From positions 434,001 through 498,000 of the forward strand of contig NZ_UAUL01000001.1 in assembly GCF_900456775.1 (NCBI RefSeq): DNA of 64,000 bases, written 5' to 3'. This DNA is from Sarcina ventriculi. Lineage in GTDB: Bacteria > Bacillota > Clostridia > Clostridiales > Clostridiaceae. A program made the translations under genes and the position numbers. The notes below the pieces were generated by a model. That model was not told where the DNA came from. It saw nothing but the letters and a program-made list of their open reading frames with translations, and searched no databases. This document shows, piece by piece, positions 26,433-35,618 of this stretch; positions within the stretch are counted from its first letter, which is position 1, and every line of letters starts with the position of its first letter.

Positions 26433-26754
26433 TTAACTTTCCTCCAAATTTTTATAAAAATAAAAAACCGCCCTTTATACAAAATATAAAGGACGGGATA
26501 TAATCACGCGATACCACCTTAATTCTTTATTACGTCACCATAATAAACTCATCAAGTACTCTAAAAACTTAGTTATACTCTAGCACTGTAACGTGTGCAC
26601 TTACGACATCTTCCTACTGGTTGTTATCTTTTGGGAGTGCTGCTCTGAGATGTATTCTATTTAATTCGTTTTCCCTTTTACACCAAACAAGGGCTCTCTT
26701 TAAAACTAAAATTAAATTTACTCCTTCTCGTCAACGCTTTTTCTAATTTTCTTG
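26433..26754 (-). ncRNA. T-box riboswitch leader of tyrS (Tyr specifier)
   Basis: On the minus strand the leader carries the T-box core AAGGTGGTATCGCG (plus 26507-26520). Just upstream of the gene comes a GC-containing terminator, CCGTCCTTTATA pairing with TATAAAGGGCGG (26467-26498), followed by TTTTTTAT. The stem I region has AGAGAGCC and, in the specifier loop, a TAC codon (plus 26652-26654) for Tyr. An uncharged tRNA-Tyr would pair there and with the T-box to prevent termination. This is established T-box logic; the specifier is read from the sequence. Confidence 0.92.
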
Positions 26755-26760
26755 CTTAAA

Positions 26761-26789
26761 ATTATATTATTGTTTTTTATAGTTGTCAA
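26761..26789 (-). promoter_or_regulatory. tyrS promoter
   Basis: Perfect TTGACA (plus 26784-26789) and TATAAT (26761-26766) separated by 17 bp on the minus strand. The transcription start is predicted near 26754, just before T-box stem I. Confidence 0.88.
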
Positions 26790-26873
26790 CCAGATTTATT
26801 TTTATAAAAACGTGTTTTAAAATTTCCGAAAATTAAATTAATCCTTAATAAAAATATTTTTCACTTAAATTGC

Positions 26874-27287
26874 CTAAGATACATATTTTTTTATAAAATC
26901 AGGTACCTCAAAATCTGAACAATGCATATTTATATATACGTTTACATTGAAATTTTTGCTGAATTTTTCAATCATACAAAAGTGCTGTTTTACCTGTTCT
27001 ATATTGCTAATATTTAATAAATTGCTAAGCCCATCAATAAATATACTTTCCACATCATAATCCTTTGCTTTTATCCCGCAAAGAAGCCCATAAAATTGAT
27101 CTGCCCCTTCAACATTTAATTCATCTAATGTTATTAACCTTATTTGACTTTGAAGTTGTAACATATGCTTTTTATCATCATCAATATAAACAACAGTTCC
27201 TTTACAATTTTTAACTTCATTATTAGCTAAACCAATTAAATTTTTGCTTTTTCCAGCACCTCTATGATCAAAAAAAACTTGAATCAT
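26874..27287 (-). CDS. Small P-loop NTPase-like protein
   Basis: A 137-residue cytoplasmic protein that starts MIQVFFDHRGAGKSKN, which resembles a Walker A loop (RGAGKS) right at the N-terminus. A hydrophobic strand ending in Asp (SIFIDGL, near residue 85) could be Walker B, and a final strand YINMHCSD is sensor-like. The domain is shorter than most NTPases. No partner gene indicates its role; it lies between tyrS and gerKC, with AGGAGTGGG as ribosome site. It may be a regulatory or truncated ATPase. Confidence 0.6.
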   Translation of the reverse strand: MIQVFFDHRGAGKSKNLIGLANNEVKNCKGTVVYIDDDKKHMLQLQSQIRLITLDELNVEGADQFYGLLCGIKAKDYDVESIFIDGLSNLLNISNIEQVKQHFCMIEKFSKNFNVNVYINMHCSDFEVPDFIKKYVS

Positions 27288-27414
27288 ATTTTCCCACTCC
27301 TCTACATAAAATTTAAGTGAAAATCATTTATTTTAATTTTTAATGCCTTTATCTATCTTTATATATACTATTCTGACTTCCACTTAAATATGATAGAGAA
27401 GTGATATTTATTCC

Positions 27415-28560
27415 TTAAAAGGTATCTGCTACTTTACTAGTTCCATTTATTTTTATATCAATATCCAAACCTAAATCCGTTATAGTTAATGGATCTACAC
27501 TTAAAGTTATATTTGGATACTCCTGCTCAAATAGTGTTGCCACATTTGCTATATCTAAATTATCATTTTTAAACTTTGTAAATAATATTTGTATGTACTG
27601 ACTTAACATACTTTCCTCTTCATACTTTATTATATTTAAAACGTCTTTATCTACCATGAGTCTACTTTGCGAATCTGCTAAATAACAATCTATGACTATT
27701 TTTTTATAAAGTTTAATTCTTTCGCCATCATAATTTATTGATGTTGTTGTTTTAGAATTTTGTATTTCTAAAGTTACAAAACTATTTGTATCTTGAGGAT
27801 TTATGGCCTCCAATGTTCCACTTCTAACCCTACCAGTTAAAAAATTATAACTCATTCCCTCACTAGTGCTTATCTTCCTTACCATAACCTCATCTTTAAA
27901 AAGAGCCCCTCCACTTAAATCTAAACTCTTTTTTCCATTATTATTTTCAATAGTTAAAGCACCTAATACTGCTATATTATTATAACTTGTTCTAGCTGCT
28001 AAATAATTATTAGCATTTATCGCTATAACTTTAGGATTTTCGTTCATTTTTTTTACAAGTTGATTTAAATAAATTCCTAAATATTCCTCATCCCCTGTGA
28101 CTTGATTTAAAAGTTCACTAGGACTTCCGAATAAAACAAACATATATGGTCTTATCATAAACTCTTGATTTCTATTTATTGCATCCATAAATTTTTTTAT
28201 ACCTTCTTTTGAAACCTGTTCAGTAAAAATATATGCTTTGCATTGACTAAAACTTATTTGTCCACTAGCTTGTAAATTTATAGCCTTTATAGCTTCTCCA
28301 ACAGTCCTCCCTGTTCCTTGATAAACCTCTCTCTGTCCCTTATCAGATGACTCATTAGCGCTTCTATAAGGTTTTACAGTATCTAAATAAAGTTCTACAT
28401 CTCCTATTTCATTTTCATCAAATATTATAGTTGTAACAAATATTCCATTATTAATATCTTCATAAGAATAACATCCTTGCATACTACCTAAAAAAATAAA
28501 GAGAAGGATTAAAGAAAATAGTTTTAATAATCTATTTTTTAGATTTTCCATTTTTCTCAT
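27415..28560 (-). CDS. gerKC: Spore germination lipoprotein, Ger(x)C/GerKC type
   Basis: A 381-residue germinant-receptor C subunit. A lipoprotein signal ends in the lipobox MQGC (Cys near residue 30), and GCYSYEDINNGIF follows as in GerC proteins. The rest is the three-domain GerC ectodomain. It anchors on the outer face of the spore inner membrane with GerKA. The start overlaps the gerKA end by 29 bp; AAGGAGG lies three bases before the ATG at 28560, and the ATG at 28551 is an alternative. It is cotranscribed with gerKA. Confidence 0.88.
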   Translation of the reverse strand: MRKMENLKNRLLKLFSLILLFIFLGSMQGCYSYEDINNGIFVTTIIFDENEIGDVELYLDTVKPYRSANESSDKGQREVYQGTGRTVGEAIKAINLQASGQISFSQCKAYIFTEQVSKEGIKKFMDAINRNQEFMIRPYMFVLFGSPSELLNQVTGDEEYLGIYLNQLVKKMNENPKVIAINANNYLAARTSYNNIAVLGALTIENNNGKKSLDLSGGALFKDEVMVRKISTSEGMSYNFLTGRVRSGTLEAINPQDTNSFVTLEIQNSKTTTSINYDGERIKLYKKIVIDCYLADSQSRLMVDKDVLNIIKYEEESMLSQYIQILFTKFKNDNLDIANVATLFEQEYPNITLSVDPLTITDLGLDIDIKINGTSKVADTF

Positions 28561-29950
28561 GTACCTCCTTTACTATATGCCCAGAAATTTTCTCCAAACT
28601 TCCTCTTGACAATAAATCTTGAAATTTATGTTCTCCTAAAGTTCCTACTGGAAATAAATAAGGATGTTCACATGTGTATAAATTAGATAAATGTGCTAAT
28701 ATAATAAGCCCTATAAATATTATTCCTGGGAAACCATATAATGCTCCAAATATAGCCACCACAAAGCTCCAAAGAGACACTGCTGCATATAGTCTTGGAA
28801 TTAAGAAGTAACAAACCGCTGCTATACAGACAACTATTATAGTTATTGTTGATGCTACTCCAGCCGCTACTGCAGAACTTCCAAGTACAAATGAAGCAAC
28901 CAAACTCATAGACGTTCCTATGGGTTGTGGTAATCTAAGTCCAGCTTCCTTAATAAGCTGAAATAGAAACATAATTATTAAAACCTCTGCAATCGTAGGA
29001 AAAGGAACTCCAACCCTAGATACAGCAAGCCTAAATATAAATGTTGTAGGTAATACTGAAAAATGATGAGTGGTTACCGCAACATAAAGCCCTGGTAAAA
29101 ATAAGGCTATAAAGAAGGCTATCCACCTTAAAGTTCTTGTAAATGTTGCAAAATATCTGTTTAAATAAAAATCATCAGGCACCTGAAAATTTTCTATAAA
29201 ATATGACGGTACTGTTATAACAAATGGTGTTCCATCTACTATAATCGCAACTCTCCCTTCTAAAATTTTAGCTGTTGCATCATCAGCCTTTTCCGTGTAT
29301 CCAACGGTATCAAAAAGCGTTCTCTTTGCTCTAAGTTTTGCCTCGATATAATTTGAATCTAATACAAAGTTATAATCTAATGTTTTTAATGTTTTCCTAA
29401 CACTATCTACTATTTCTTTTGGAGCAACACCTTCTATATAAGTTAAAGTCACAACTGTTTGCGTTTCTTTTCCCACATAAATCGCTTCAAACTTTAACGC
29501 TGCATTTTTTACCCTTCTTCTAATTAAAGTTACATTATCTACAAAAGCCTCAGTAAACCCTTCTCTAGGTCCCTTTAAGCCAGCTTCTGTAACAGGTATA
29601 CTAACACTTCTTCTTGTATATCCCTTTACCTCACAAAATATTGATTTTTCTTTATCATGAAAAATGATAACAACATCTCCTGATAAAACATGTAAAATAG
29701 CATCATTATCATCTTTAACATAATCTGCTGAGTTTATATTTAAAACCCGTTTTATTATATCGTCTTCTGTTTTTATTCCATCCATAACAATAGTTAAAGG
29801 CTTTATAATATACTCACTTATAAATTGTGTAGAACATAAGGTATCAGTAAACATTAAAGTTGCAGGCCCTAAAGCCGTTTCTATTTCTCTCTTTTTTACA
29901 TCAAAACTATTTTTAAATTTATCTGATAAGAAGTCTAACTGTTTTTTCAT
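28532..29950 (-). CDS. gerKA: Spore germination receptor subunit GerKA (GerA family)
   Basis: A GerA-family membrane protein of about 472 residues. It has a large N-terminal cytoplasmic domain, conserved PREGFTEAFVDNVTLIRRRV and VAIIVDGTPFV segments, then several transmembrane helices with LPGLYVAV, PFPTIAEVLIM and EAGLRLPQPIG. It senses germinants in the spore inner membrane with GerKB and GerKC. The frame opens at a TTG (29965), but the ATG at 29950 follows GGGTGATAA and is preferred. The gerKA-gerKC operon with divergent gerKB is the layout described for Clostridium perfringens gerK. Confidence 0.92.
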   Translation of the reverse strand: MKKQLDFLSDKFKNSFDVKKREIETALGPATLMFTDTLCSTQFISEYIIKPLTIVMDGIKTEDDIIKRVLNINSADYVKDDNDAILHVLSGDVVIIFHDKEKSIFCEVKGYTRRSVSIPVTEAGLKGPREGFTEAFVDNVTLIRRRVKNAALKFEAIYVGKETQTVVTLTYIEGVAPKEIVDSVRKTLKTLDYNFVLDSNYIEAKLRAKRTLFDTVGYTEKADDATAKILEGRVAIIVDGTPFVITVPSYFIENFQVPDDFYLNRYFATFTRTLRWIAFFIALFLPGLYVAVTTHHFSVLPTTFIFRLAVSRVGVPFPTIAEVLIIMFLFQLIKEAGLRLPQPIGTSMSLVASFVLGSSAVAAGVASTITIIVVCIAAVCYFLIPRLYAAVSLWSFVVAIFGALYGFPGIIFIGLIILAHLSNLYTCEHPYLFPVGTLGEHKFQDLLSRGSLEKISGHIVKEVHEKNGKSKK

Positions 29951-29968
29951 AATTTTATCACCCAAAAT

Positions 29969-29986
29969 ATTGTTTGTATAAACAAT
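29969..29986. promoter_or_regulatory. Dyad ATTGTTTGTATAAACAAT upstream of gerKA
   Basis: Arms ATTGTTT and AAACAAT are perfectly complementary around GTAT, 19 bp upstream of the gerKA ATG. It could be an operator or a 5' leader hairpin. I could not identify a convincing forespore sigma-G promoter with correct spacing. Confidence 0.35.
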
Positions 29987-30137
29987 GTTTAATATTCATT
30001 TAATTGCAAATAATAATTAAAGCACTGATTATTACTTAGCTATGTTCATAACTTATTAGGTTTGAAATATGCCTTAAACGCTAAAAATTATAAATAAACT
30101 CAAAAAAGTTAAAACAAAATTAAATGAGGTGAATATA

Positions 30138-31217
30138 TTGGAAAAGATAACATCTAAACACTTTATGTTTTTTATTGTTGCACCACTTGCTGCAACGCTT
30201 TTTAATTACCCCTCTACATTTATAAGATTGGGGGGTAGGAATACTTGGATATTTTCAATAATATCTAGTTTAATTTTTTTATTGTTTGCTTGGATAATTC
30301 TCTCTATAATCTCAAAAAAAAATGCTTACGACTTTAAGCAAGTTTGTTATAAATCACTTGGTAAACATTTGGGAAATTTATTTTTATTCATATTTTCTCT
30401 ATGCCTTGTACTAGCATGTATAGAATGTGCAACCGTAAGCTCTAGCTCAATACATACAAACATATTCATAAAAACTCCTATTTGGTACTCGCTATTATTT
30501 TTTATAGGTACAGCTTTATTTATATCTAAAAACGGATTTAGAAGTGTTTTAATAACTACTATAATTAGCGTTAGTATACTATCAATACTATCAATAGTAA
30601 TAATATTATTATCAATAAAATATACTAACTTACGCCACCTTCTACCAATATTAAAAAATGTTTCTATAAACACATGGACTACATCTATAATAAGTCAACT
30701 TGGTTCATTTTCATCATTTTTTATATTGCTTCCTTTTTTGAATAGAATTAATGATAAAAAAAATCTAAAAAAAACATCACTTATAATAATTCCTATAGTT
30801 TTATCTTGCTTAATATTTTTCATAGTCAATTTAATTTCATCTATTGGTGCTGAAAGAAGTGGTAATATTTTTTATCCAGAGTTTATACAAACACAACTTA
30901 TTTCCTTTGGGGGCTTTATAGAAAATGGAGACATATTAACTATGGTTATTTCTATTTTTCTTTGGACAATAAAGTATGTAATATCTATTTTTTCACTATA
31001 TACAATTTGGAAGGATAAATTCAAAAACAAATTAGTATTTTTGTCCGTAGTTTCCTTAATTGTTTATATATCATCTTTATATTTAGGCAACAATGTATAT
31101 ACTCTTTTTTCTATATTACCTTATTATCAATATATAAACTTTGTAGTATTTTTTGTTCTTCCTATAATAATTTATGGGATTTATGCTGTAAGAAAAAAAG
31201 CTAAAGTACATAAATAA
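30138..31217 (+). CDS. gerKB: Spore germination receptor subunit GerKB (GerB family)
   Basis: A protein of about 359 residues with ten hydrophobic helices, belonging to the endospore germination permease branch of the APC superfamily. It starts EKITSKHFMFFIVAPLAATL and has the PSTFIRLGGRNTW loop typical of GerB. It forms the receptor with GerKA/KC. The GTG at 30129 lies within the Shine-Dalgarno GAGGTGA. The TTG at 30138, seven bases on, is the likely start. It is divergent from gerKA, as in the C. perfringens gerK locus. Confidence 0.9.
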   Translation: MEKITSKHFMFFIVAPLAATLFNYPSTFIRLGGRNTWIFSIISSLIFLLFAWIILSIISKKNAYDFKQVCYKSLGKHLGNLFLFIFSLCLVLACIECATVSSSSIHTNIFIKTPIWYSLLFFIGTALFISKNGFRSVLITTIISVSILSILSIVIILLSIKYTNLRHLLPILKNVSINTWTTSIISQLGSFSSFFILLPFLNRINDKKNLKKTSLIIIPIVLSCLIFFIVNLISSIGAERSGNIFYPEFIQTQLISFGGFIENGDILTMVISIFLWTIKYVISIFSLYTIWKDKFKNKLVFLSVVSLIVYISSLYLGNNVYTLFSILPYYQYINFVVFFVLPIIIYGIYAVRKKAKVHK

Positions 31218-31270
31218 GCAGTAGATAGGTTTTTTGTTTTATGGTAATATAATTTTATGTATTATAGGAA

Positions 31271-31296
31271 AATAATAAGCTTTAAGCTTATTTTTA
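31271..31296 (+). terminator. Possible gerKB terminator
   Basis: AATAAGCTT pairs with AAGCTTATT around one base, followed by TTTTA on the plus strand, 55 bp beyond gerKB. The tight loop makes the call tentative. Confidence 0.5.
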
Positions 31297-31421
31297 AATG
31301 CTATCACCTCTAATTATTTACTACATAATGTTCTAACAAAGAATATTAAACTTTAAACAAAGATAAATAAATTATTAGAAATGGTAGACATGAGATAAAA
31401 TTAAAGAAAAGGAATGATAAT

Positions 31422-33077
31422 ATGTCAAATACTCAAAGTTCATCTAACTTTATAAGAAATATAGTTATAGATGATTTAAATAGTGGTAAACACGAAGAAA
31501 TAATCACTCGTTTCCCACCAGAACCAAATGGATATCTTCATATAGGCCATGCTAAATCCATAGTTTTAAATTTTGAACTTGCTGATGAATTTAAAGGAAA
31601 AACTAATTTAAGATTTGATGATACAAACCCTGTAAAAGAAGATACAGAATACGTAGAATCTATTAAAGAAGATGTTAACTGGTTAGGATTTAATTGGGAT
31701 AACTTATTCTTTGCTTCTAACTATTTTGATACTATGTATGAAAAAGCAATTCTTTTAATAAAAAAAGGATTAGCTTATGTTTGTGATTTAACTCCTGAAG
31801 ATATAAAAGCTTATAGAGGAACTCTAACAGAACCTGGTAAGGAAAGTCCTTATAGAAACAGAAGCGTTGAGGAAAACTTAAGCCTTTTTGAAAAAATGAA
31901 AAATGGAGAATTTGAAGATGGTTCAAAAGTTTTAAGAGCTAAAATAGATATGTCATCTCCAAATATAAATATGAGAGATCCTATAATTTATAGAATTTCT
32001 CACACAAAACACCATAATACAGGAAGCAAATGGTGTGTATACCCAATGTATGACTTTGCGCATCCTTTAGAAGATGCAATAGAGGGCATAACTCATTCAA
32101 TCTGTACTCTTGAATTTGAAGACCATAGACCTTTATATGATTGGGTTGTTGAAAATTGTGAAATGAGTTCAACCCCTAGACAAATAGAATTTGCAAGACT
32201 TAACATTACAAATACTGTTATGAGTAAGAGAAAACTTAAAATGTTAGTTGATGAAGGTGTAGTTGATGGATGGGATGACCCTAGAATGCCAACTATCGCA
32301 GGTCTTAGAAGACGTGGATATACACCTGAATCAATCAGAAATTTCTGCAGAGAAATTGGTGTTGCAAAAGCTAGCTCAACAGTTGATTCACAAATGCTAG
32401 AACATTTTATAAGAGAAGATTTAAACACTAAAGCACCAAGAGCTATGGCTGTTATAAATCCTCTAAAACTTGTAATAACTAATTATCCTGAAGGACAATC
32501 AGAAGTATTAGAAGTTGAAAATAATCCTAATGATGAAACTGCTGGAAAAAGAACTATAACATTCTCTAGAGAACTTTATATAGAAAGAGAAGATTTCATG
32601 GAAAACCCTCCAAAAAAATATTATAGATTTTTCCCAGGAAATGAAGTTAGACTTATGGGGGCTTATTTTGTTAAATGTACAGACGTTATAAAAGATAAAG
32701 ACGGAAATGTTGTTGAAATTCATGGAACTTATGATGTTGAAACAAAAAGTGGCTCTGGATTTACAGGAAGAAAAGTTAAATCAACAATTCATTGGGTAGA
32801 TGCAAATAATTCATTACCTTGTGAATTTAGATTATACGAACCATTAATTCTAGACTCAGAGAGTGAAGAAAACAAACATTTCTTAGAACAAATAAATCCA
32901 AATTCACTAACTGTAACTCAAGGATTTATTGAAACAAACATTAAAAATTCTAAAGGAAATGACAAGTTCCAACTTGTTAGAAATGGATATTTTAACATTG
33001 ATCCTGTTTATAGTGATGATAATAAATTAGTATTTAATAGAATTGTATCTCTTAAGAGTTCATTCAAAATTAAATAG
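31422..33077 (+). CDS. glnS: Glutaminyl-tRNA synthetase
   Basis: A 551-residue class I synthetase. It has HIGH as HIGHAKS (residues 40-46, in [16 protein letters not shown]), RFDDTNP, and VMSKRKL as the KMSKS motif near residue 268. The C-terminal anticodon-binding beta-barrels are typical of GlnRS ([17 protein letters not shown]). It charges tRNA-Gln directly. Many Firmicutes instead use GatCAB transamidation, so a GlnRS here indicates the direct route, shared by several Clostridium species. It is a single gene with its own terminator. The ribosome site is AAAGGAAT. Confidence 0.96.
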   Translation: MSNTQSSSNFIRNIVIDDLNSGKHEEIITRFPPEPNGYLHIGHAKSIVLNFELADEFKGKTNLRFDDTNPVKEDTEYVESIKEDVNWLGFNWDNLFFASNYFDTMYEKAILLIKKGLAYVCDLTPEDIKAYRGTLTEPGKESPYRNRSVEENLSLFEKMKNGEFEDGSKVLRAKIDMSSPNINMRDPIIYRISHTKHHNTGSKWCVYPMYDFAHPLEDAIEGITHSICTLEFEDHRPLYDWVVENCEMSSTPRQIEFARLNITNTVMSKRKLKMLVDEGVVDGWDDPRMPTIAGLRRRGYTPESIRNFCREIGVAKASSTVDSQMLEHFIREDLNTKAPRAMAVINPLKLVITNYPEGQSEVLEVENNPNDETAGKRTITFSRELYIEREDFMENPPKKYYRFFPGNEVRLMGAYFVKCTDVIKDKDGNVVEIHGTYDVETKSGSGFTGRKVKSTIHWVDANNSLPCEFRLYEPLILDSESEENKHFLEQINPNSLTVTQGFIETNIKNSKGNDKFQLVRNGYFNIDPVYSDDNKLVFNRIVSLKSSFKIK

Positions 33078-33099
33078 TTTTTTTACTCATCTTTAATAA

Positions 33100-33139
33100 T
33101 ATGATTTTAGATAGATTTAGAGATTTATCTAAAATCATA
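33100..33139 (+). terminator. glnS terminator
   Basis: TATGATTTTAGATA pairs with TATCTAAAATCATA around a 12-nt loop, followed by TTTAGTAT. The U-tract is short but the stem is strong. Confidence 0.7.
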
Positions 33140-33228
33140 TTTAGTATATGTAAAACGCCTTGGTAAACGTTTTATTTATGTTTATTTTTAAGCAAATATA
33201 CAAATATTTGCTCATAATAGATATAAAA

Positions 33229-33927
33229 TTATAGCACATCACCTATAAACTTATACCCTACACCTCTTATGGTTTGGATATATATTGGTTTTTTATCATC
33301 TTCCTCTATTTTTTTTCTAATATGTCTTATATGAACATCGACAGTTCTAGTTTCTCCAACATATTCATATCCCCATATCTTATCTAATAATATTTCTCTA
33401 GTTAATATTTTTCCCTTATTTTGAATTAATAGCTTTAATACTTCAAACTCTTTCAAAGTAAAATCTAATTTTTTTCCATGTTTTAAAACTTCTCTTGTCT
33501 GCAAATTTAAAGTTATGTTACCAAATCTTAAAATTTCATTATCGTATTTTACATTGCTTCTTCTTAAAAGTGCCTTAATTCTAGCAGATAGTTCTCTTAT
33601 GGAAAATGGCTTTGTTATATAATCATCAGCTCCTAATTCTAAACCTAAAATTTTATCTATTTCTTCACTTTTTGCTGTAAGCATTATGATAGGCACATTA
33701 GATATTATGTTATCCCTACGTATTTCTTTACATACTTCAAATCCATCCATACCAGGTAGCATTAAATCTAATAAAATTAAATCAACTTGCTTTTCTCTTG
33801 CAAGCTTCAATCCATTTAACCCATCATTTGCCATATATACAACGTATCCATTTTTTTCTAGGTTGAATTTCAAAAGCTCTCTTATATGATCTTCATCATC
33901 TACAATTAGAATTTTTTTTTCAGCCAT
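33229..33927 (-). CDS. OmpR/PhoB-family response regulator (candidate PhoP)
   Basis: A 232-residue two-domain regulator. The receiver domain (1-120) has D10-D11, the phospho-acceptor D54 (LLDLMLPG), T84 and K106. The DNA-binding winged helix (130-230) has LTREILLDKIWGYEY and VDVHIRHIRKKIEEDD. The overall sequence is closest by eye to PhoP/PhoB/WalR types. There is no histidine kinase beside it, since trpS lies upstream and glnS is convergent. Given two PhoP-box-controlled pst operons in the window, it may be the phosphate regulator, but this is inference. The ribosome site is AGGGGGA. Confidence 0.85.
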   Translation of the reverse strand: MAEKKILIVDDEDHIRELLKFNLEKNGYVVYMANDGLNGLKLAREKQVDLILLDLMLPGMDGFEVCKEIRRDNIISNVPIIMLTAKSEEIDKILGLELGADDYITKPFSIRELSARIKALLRRSNVKYDNEILRFGNITLNLQTREVLKHGKKLDFTLKEFEVLKLLIQNKGKILTREILLDKIWGYEYVGETRTVDVHIRHIRKKIEEDDKKPIYIQTIRGVGYKFIGDVL

Positions 33928-34022
33928 TTTTATCCCCCTAACTTTCGATTATTAAAAAAACATTTATGTATATTATATTATCCATATAATATTATTACAT
34001 ATATTTTGAATAAATTCTATAA

Positions 34023-34064
34023 AAAGAAGAACTAATGCACTAAACTTCGCACCAATTCTTCTTA
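34023..34064 (-). terminator. trpS terminator
   Basis: AAGAAGAAT on the minus strand pairs with ATTCTTCTT-like sequence across a 24-nt loop, and the transcript continues TTTTTATAG. It lies just past the trpS stop. Confidence 0.7.
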
Positions 34065-34073
34065 TTTTTATAA

Positions 34074-35072
34074 TTATCTTGGGATTAAACCTATTTTCTT
34101 TTGAACTTTTCTTAATGTTTTATTAGCCATATAATTTGCCTTATCAGCACCAGCTTTATATATAGTTTCCAAAGATTTTTTATCTTTTAAAAACTCATTA
34201 ACTTTATCTTGAAGTGGCTTAAGTTCTTCAATTATAGCCTCAGCTACATCATTTTTAAATTCTGAATATCCCTTATCCTTATACATAGCAACTATTTCAT
34301 CTGAAGTATATCCTTTAATAGCAGATAATATATTTATCAAATTTTTAATTCCAGGTTGCTCATCAGTATAATTTACAACCCCTATGCTGTCTGTTACAGC
34401 TCTTGATATTTTTCTTCTTATAACATCTGGTGGATCCATAATTAAAATAAATCCATTGACATTTTCATCTGATTTTGACATCTTTTTAGTTGGTTCTTGA
34501 AGACTCATTATTTTAGCTCCAACTGGTGGAATATATGGTTCTGGAATTTTAAACGTTTGACTATAAGCACTATTAAATCTTCCACCTAAATCTCTTGCAA
34601 GTTCTAAATGTTGCTTTTGGTCTACTCCAACTGGTACTAAATCTGTTTGATATAAAAGTATGTCGGCAGCCATTAGTACAGGATATGTAAATAATCCTGT
34701 TGGAACAGATTCTCCATGCTTTTTAGACTTATCTTTAAATTGAGTCATACGACTAAGCTCACCCATATATGAGTTACAAGTTAAAAGCCAAGCAGCCTCT
34801 GAATGTGCTGGAACATGTGATTGTATAAATAGGGTATTTTTTTCTGGATTAATTCCAGCTGCAATATAAATTGCCAAAACCTCTAAAGTTCTTCTTCTTA
34901 AATCTGCTGATTTTTGCTTAACTGTTATGGCATGTAAATCAACTACACAAAAATAACAATCATACTCGTCTTGAAGCTTAACCCAGTTTTTTAAAGCTCC
35001 TAAATAATTTCCTAAAGTAAGTTCACCAGATGGCTGAATTCCACTAAATATTATTTTTTTGTTCTCTTCCAT
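34074..35072 (-). CDS. trpS: Tryptophanyl-tRNA synthetase
   Basis: A class I synthetase of about 332 residues that charges tRNA-Trp. It has GIQPSGELTLGNYLGAL (TLGN replacing HIGH), VPVGVDQKQHLELARD, and KKMSKSDEN as the KMSKS loop. The frame opens with a GTG at 35081, but GAAGGTG places the ribosome on the ATG at 35072, which I use. It is monocistronic, with a Trp-specific T-box leader upstream and a terminator downstream. Confidence 0.97.
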   Translation of the reverse strand: MEENKKIIFSGIQPSGELTLGNYLGALKNWVKLQDEYDCYFCVVDLHAITVKQKSADLRRRTLEVLAIYIAAGINPEKNTLFIQSHVPAHSEAAWLLTCNSYMGELSRMTQFKDKSKKHGESVPTGLFTYPVLMAADILLYQTDLVPVGVDQKQHLELARDLGGRFNSAYSQTFKIPEPYIPPVGAKIMSLQEPTKKMSKSDENVNGFILIMDPPDVIRRKISRAVTDSIGVVNYTDEQPGIKNLINILSAIKGYTSDEIVAMYKDKGYSEFKNDVAEAIIEELKPLQDKVNEFLKDKKSLETIYKAGADKANYMANKTLRKVQKKIGLIPR

Positions 35073-35081
35073 ACCTTTCAC

Positions 35082-35511
35082 CTTCCTTTATGTTTATAGT
35101 TAGTATTTTTATTAAATTTAAAACAAAAAAATTTACACTTACAATAATATTTGATAAGCTAAATTTCATTTTTTACTAATATAATGATATAAATATTTTT
35201 TGTAAAATAACAAATCCGCCCTATAAAAATAGGACGGAATATTTTAATCCGTGATACCACCTAAATTGCAATAAAAAATTCAAAAATTTTATTGCCACTC
35301 ATTAGATATTTTAAATATCTTATACTATAACGTGTATAAAACGATATCCACTAATCTCTTAAAACAACTTAAAATTTCATTTTATTTCTCAAAGGCCCAT
35401 TCACTAAAACCCTTTCTTGCCAATATTACACCCTCTATCAGCTCTCTTTATTGAACCTAAGCTTAGCTACTTTTCCTTATCATCGAATTTTTAATTATTA
35501 TTTTCAAACTT
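35082..35511 (-). ncRNA. T-box riboswitch leader of trpS (Trp specifier)
   Basis: The minus strand holds the T-box core AGGTGGTATCAC (plus 35251-35262). It is followed by the terminator TCCGTCCTAT/ATAGGGCGGA (plus 35215-35238). Stem I carries AGAGAGCT and GGGTGTAA, and a TGG codon (plus 35397-35399) in the specifier loop just before the CCTTTGAG segment. TGG designates Trp, matching the downstream gene. Pairing of uncharged tRNA-Trp would block termination. Confidence 0.9.
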
Positions 35512-35517
35512 AGTATA

Positions 35518-35546
35518 ATATTAAACTTTTAATAACACAATGTCAA
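35518..35546 (-). promoter_or_regulatory. trpS promoter
   Basis: Perfect TTGACA (plus 35541-35546), a 17-bp spacer and TAATAT (35518-35523) on the minus strand, directly upstream of T-box stem I. Confidence 0.7.
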
Positions 35547-35618
35547 TAAGTTATAAACATATTTTTCTACTTAATTTATCAAATACAAAACATATTTTAA
35601 TTATATACGTTTAAACTC

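Noticed and set aside
29951-30137. Forespore sigma-G promoters for gerKA and gerKB
   Set aside because: GAATA and CATACTA-like pieces exist but not at the required spacing.
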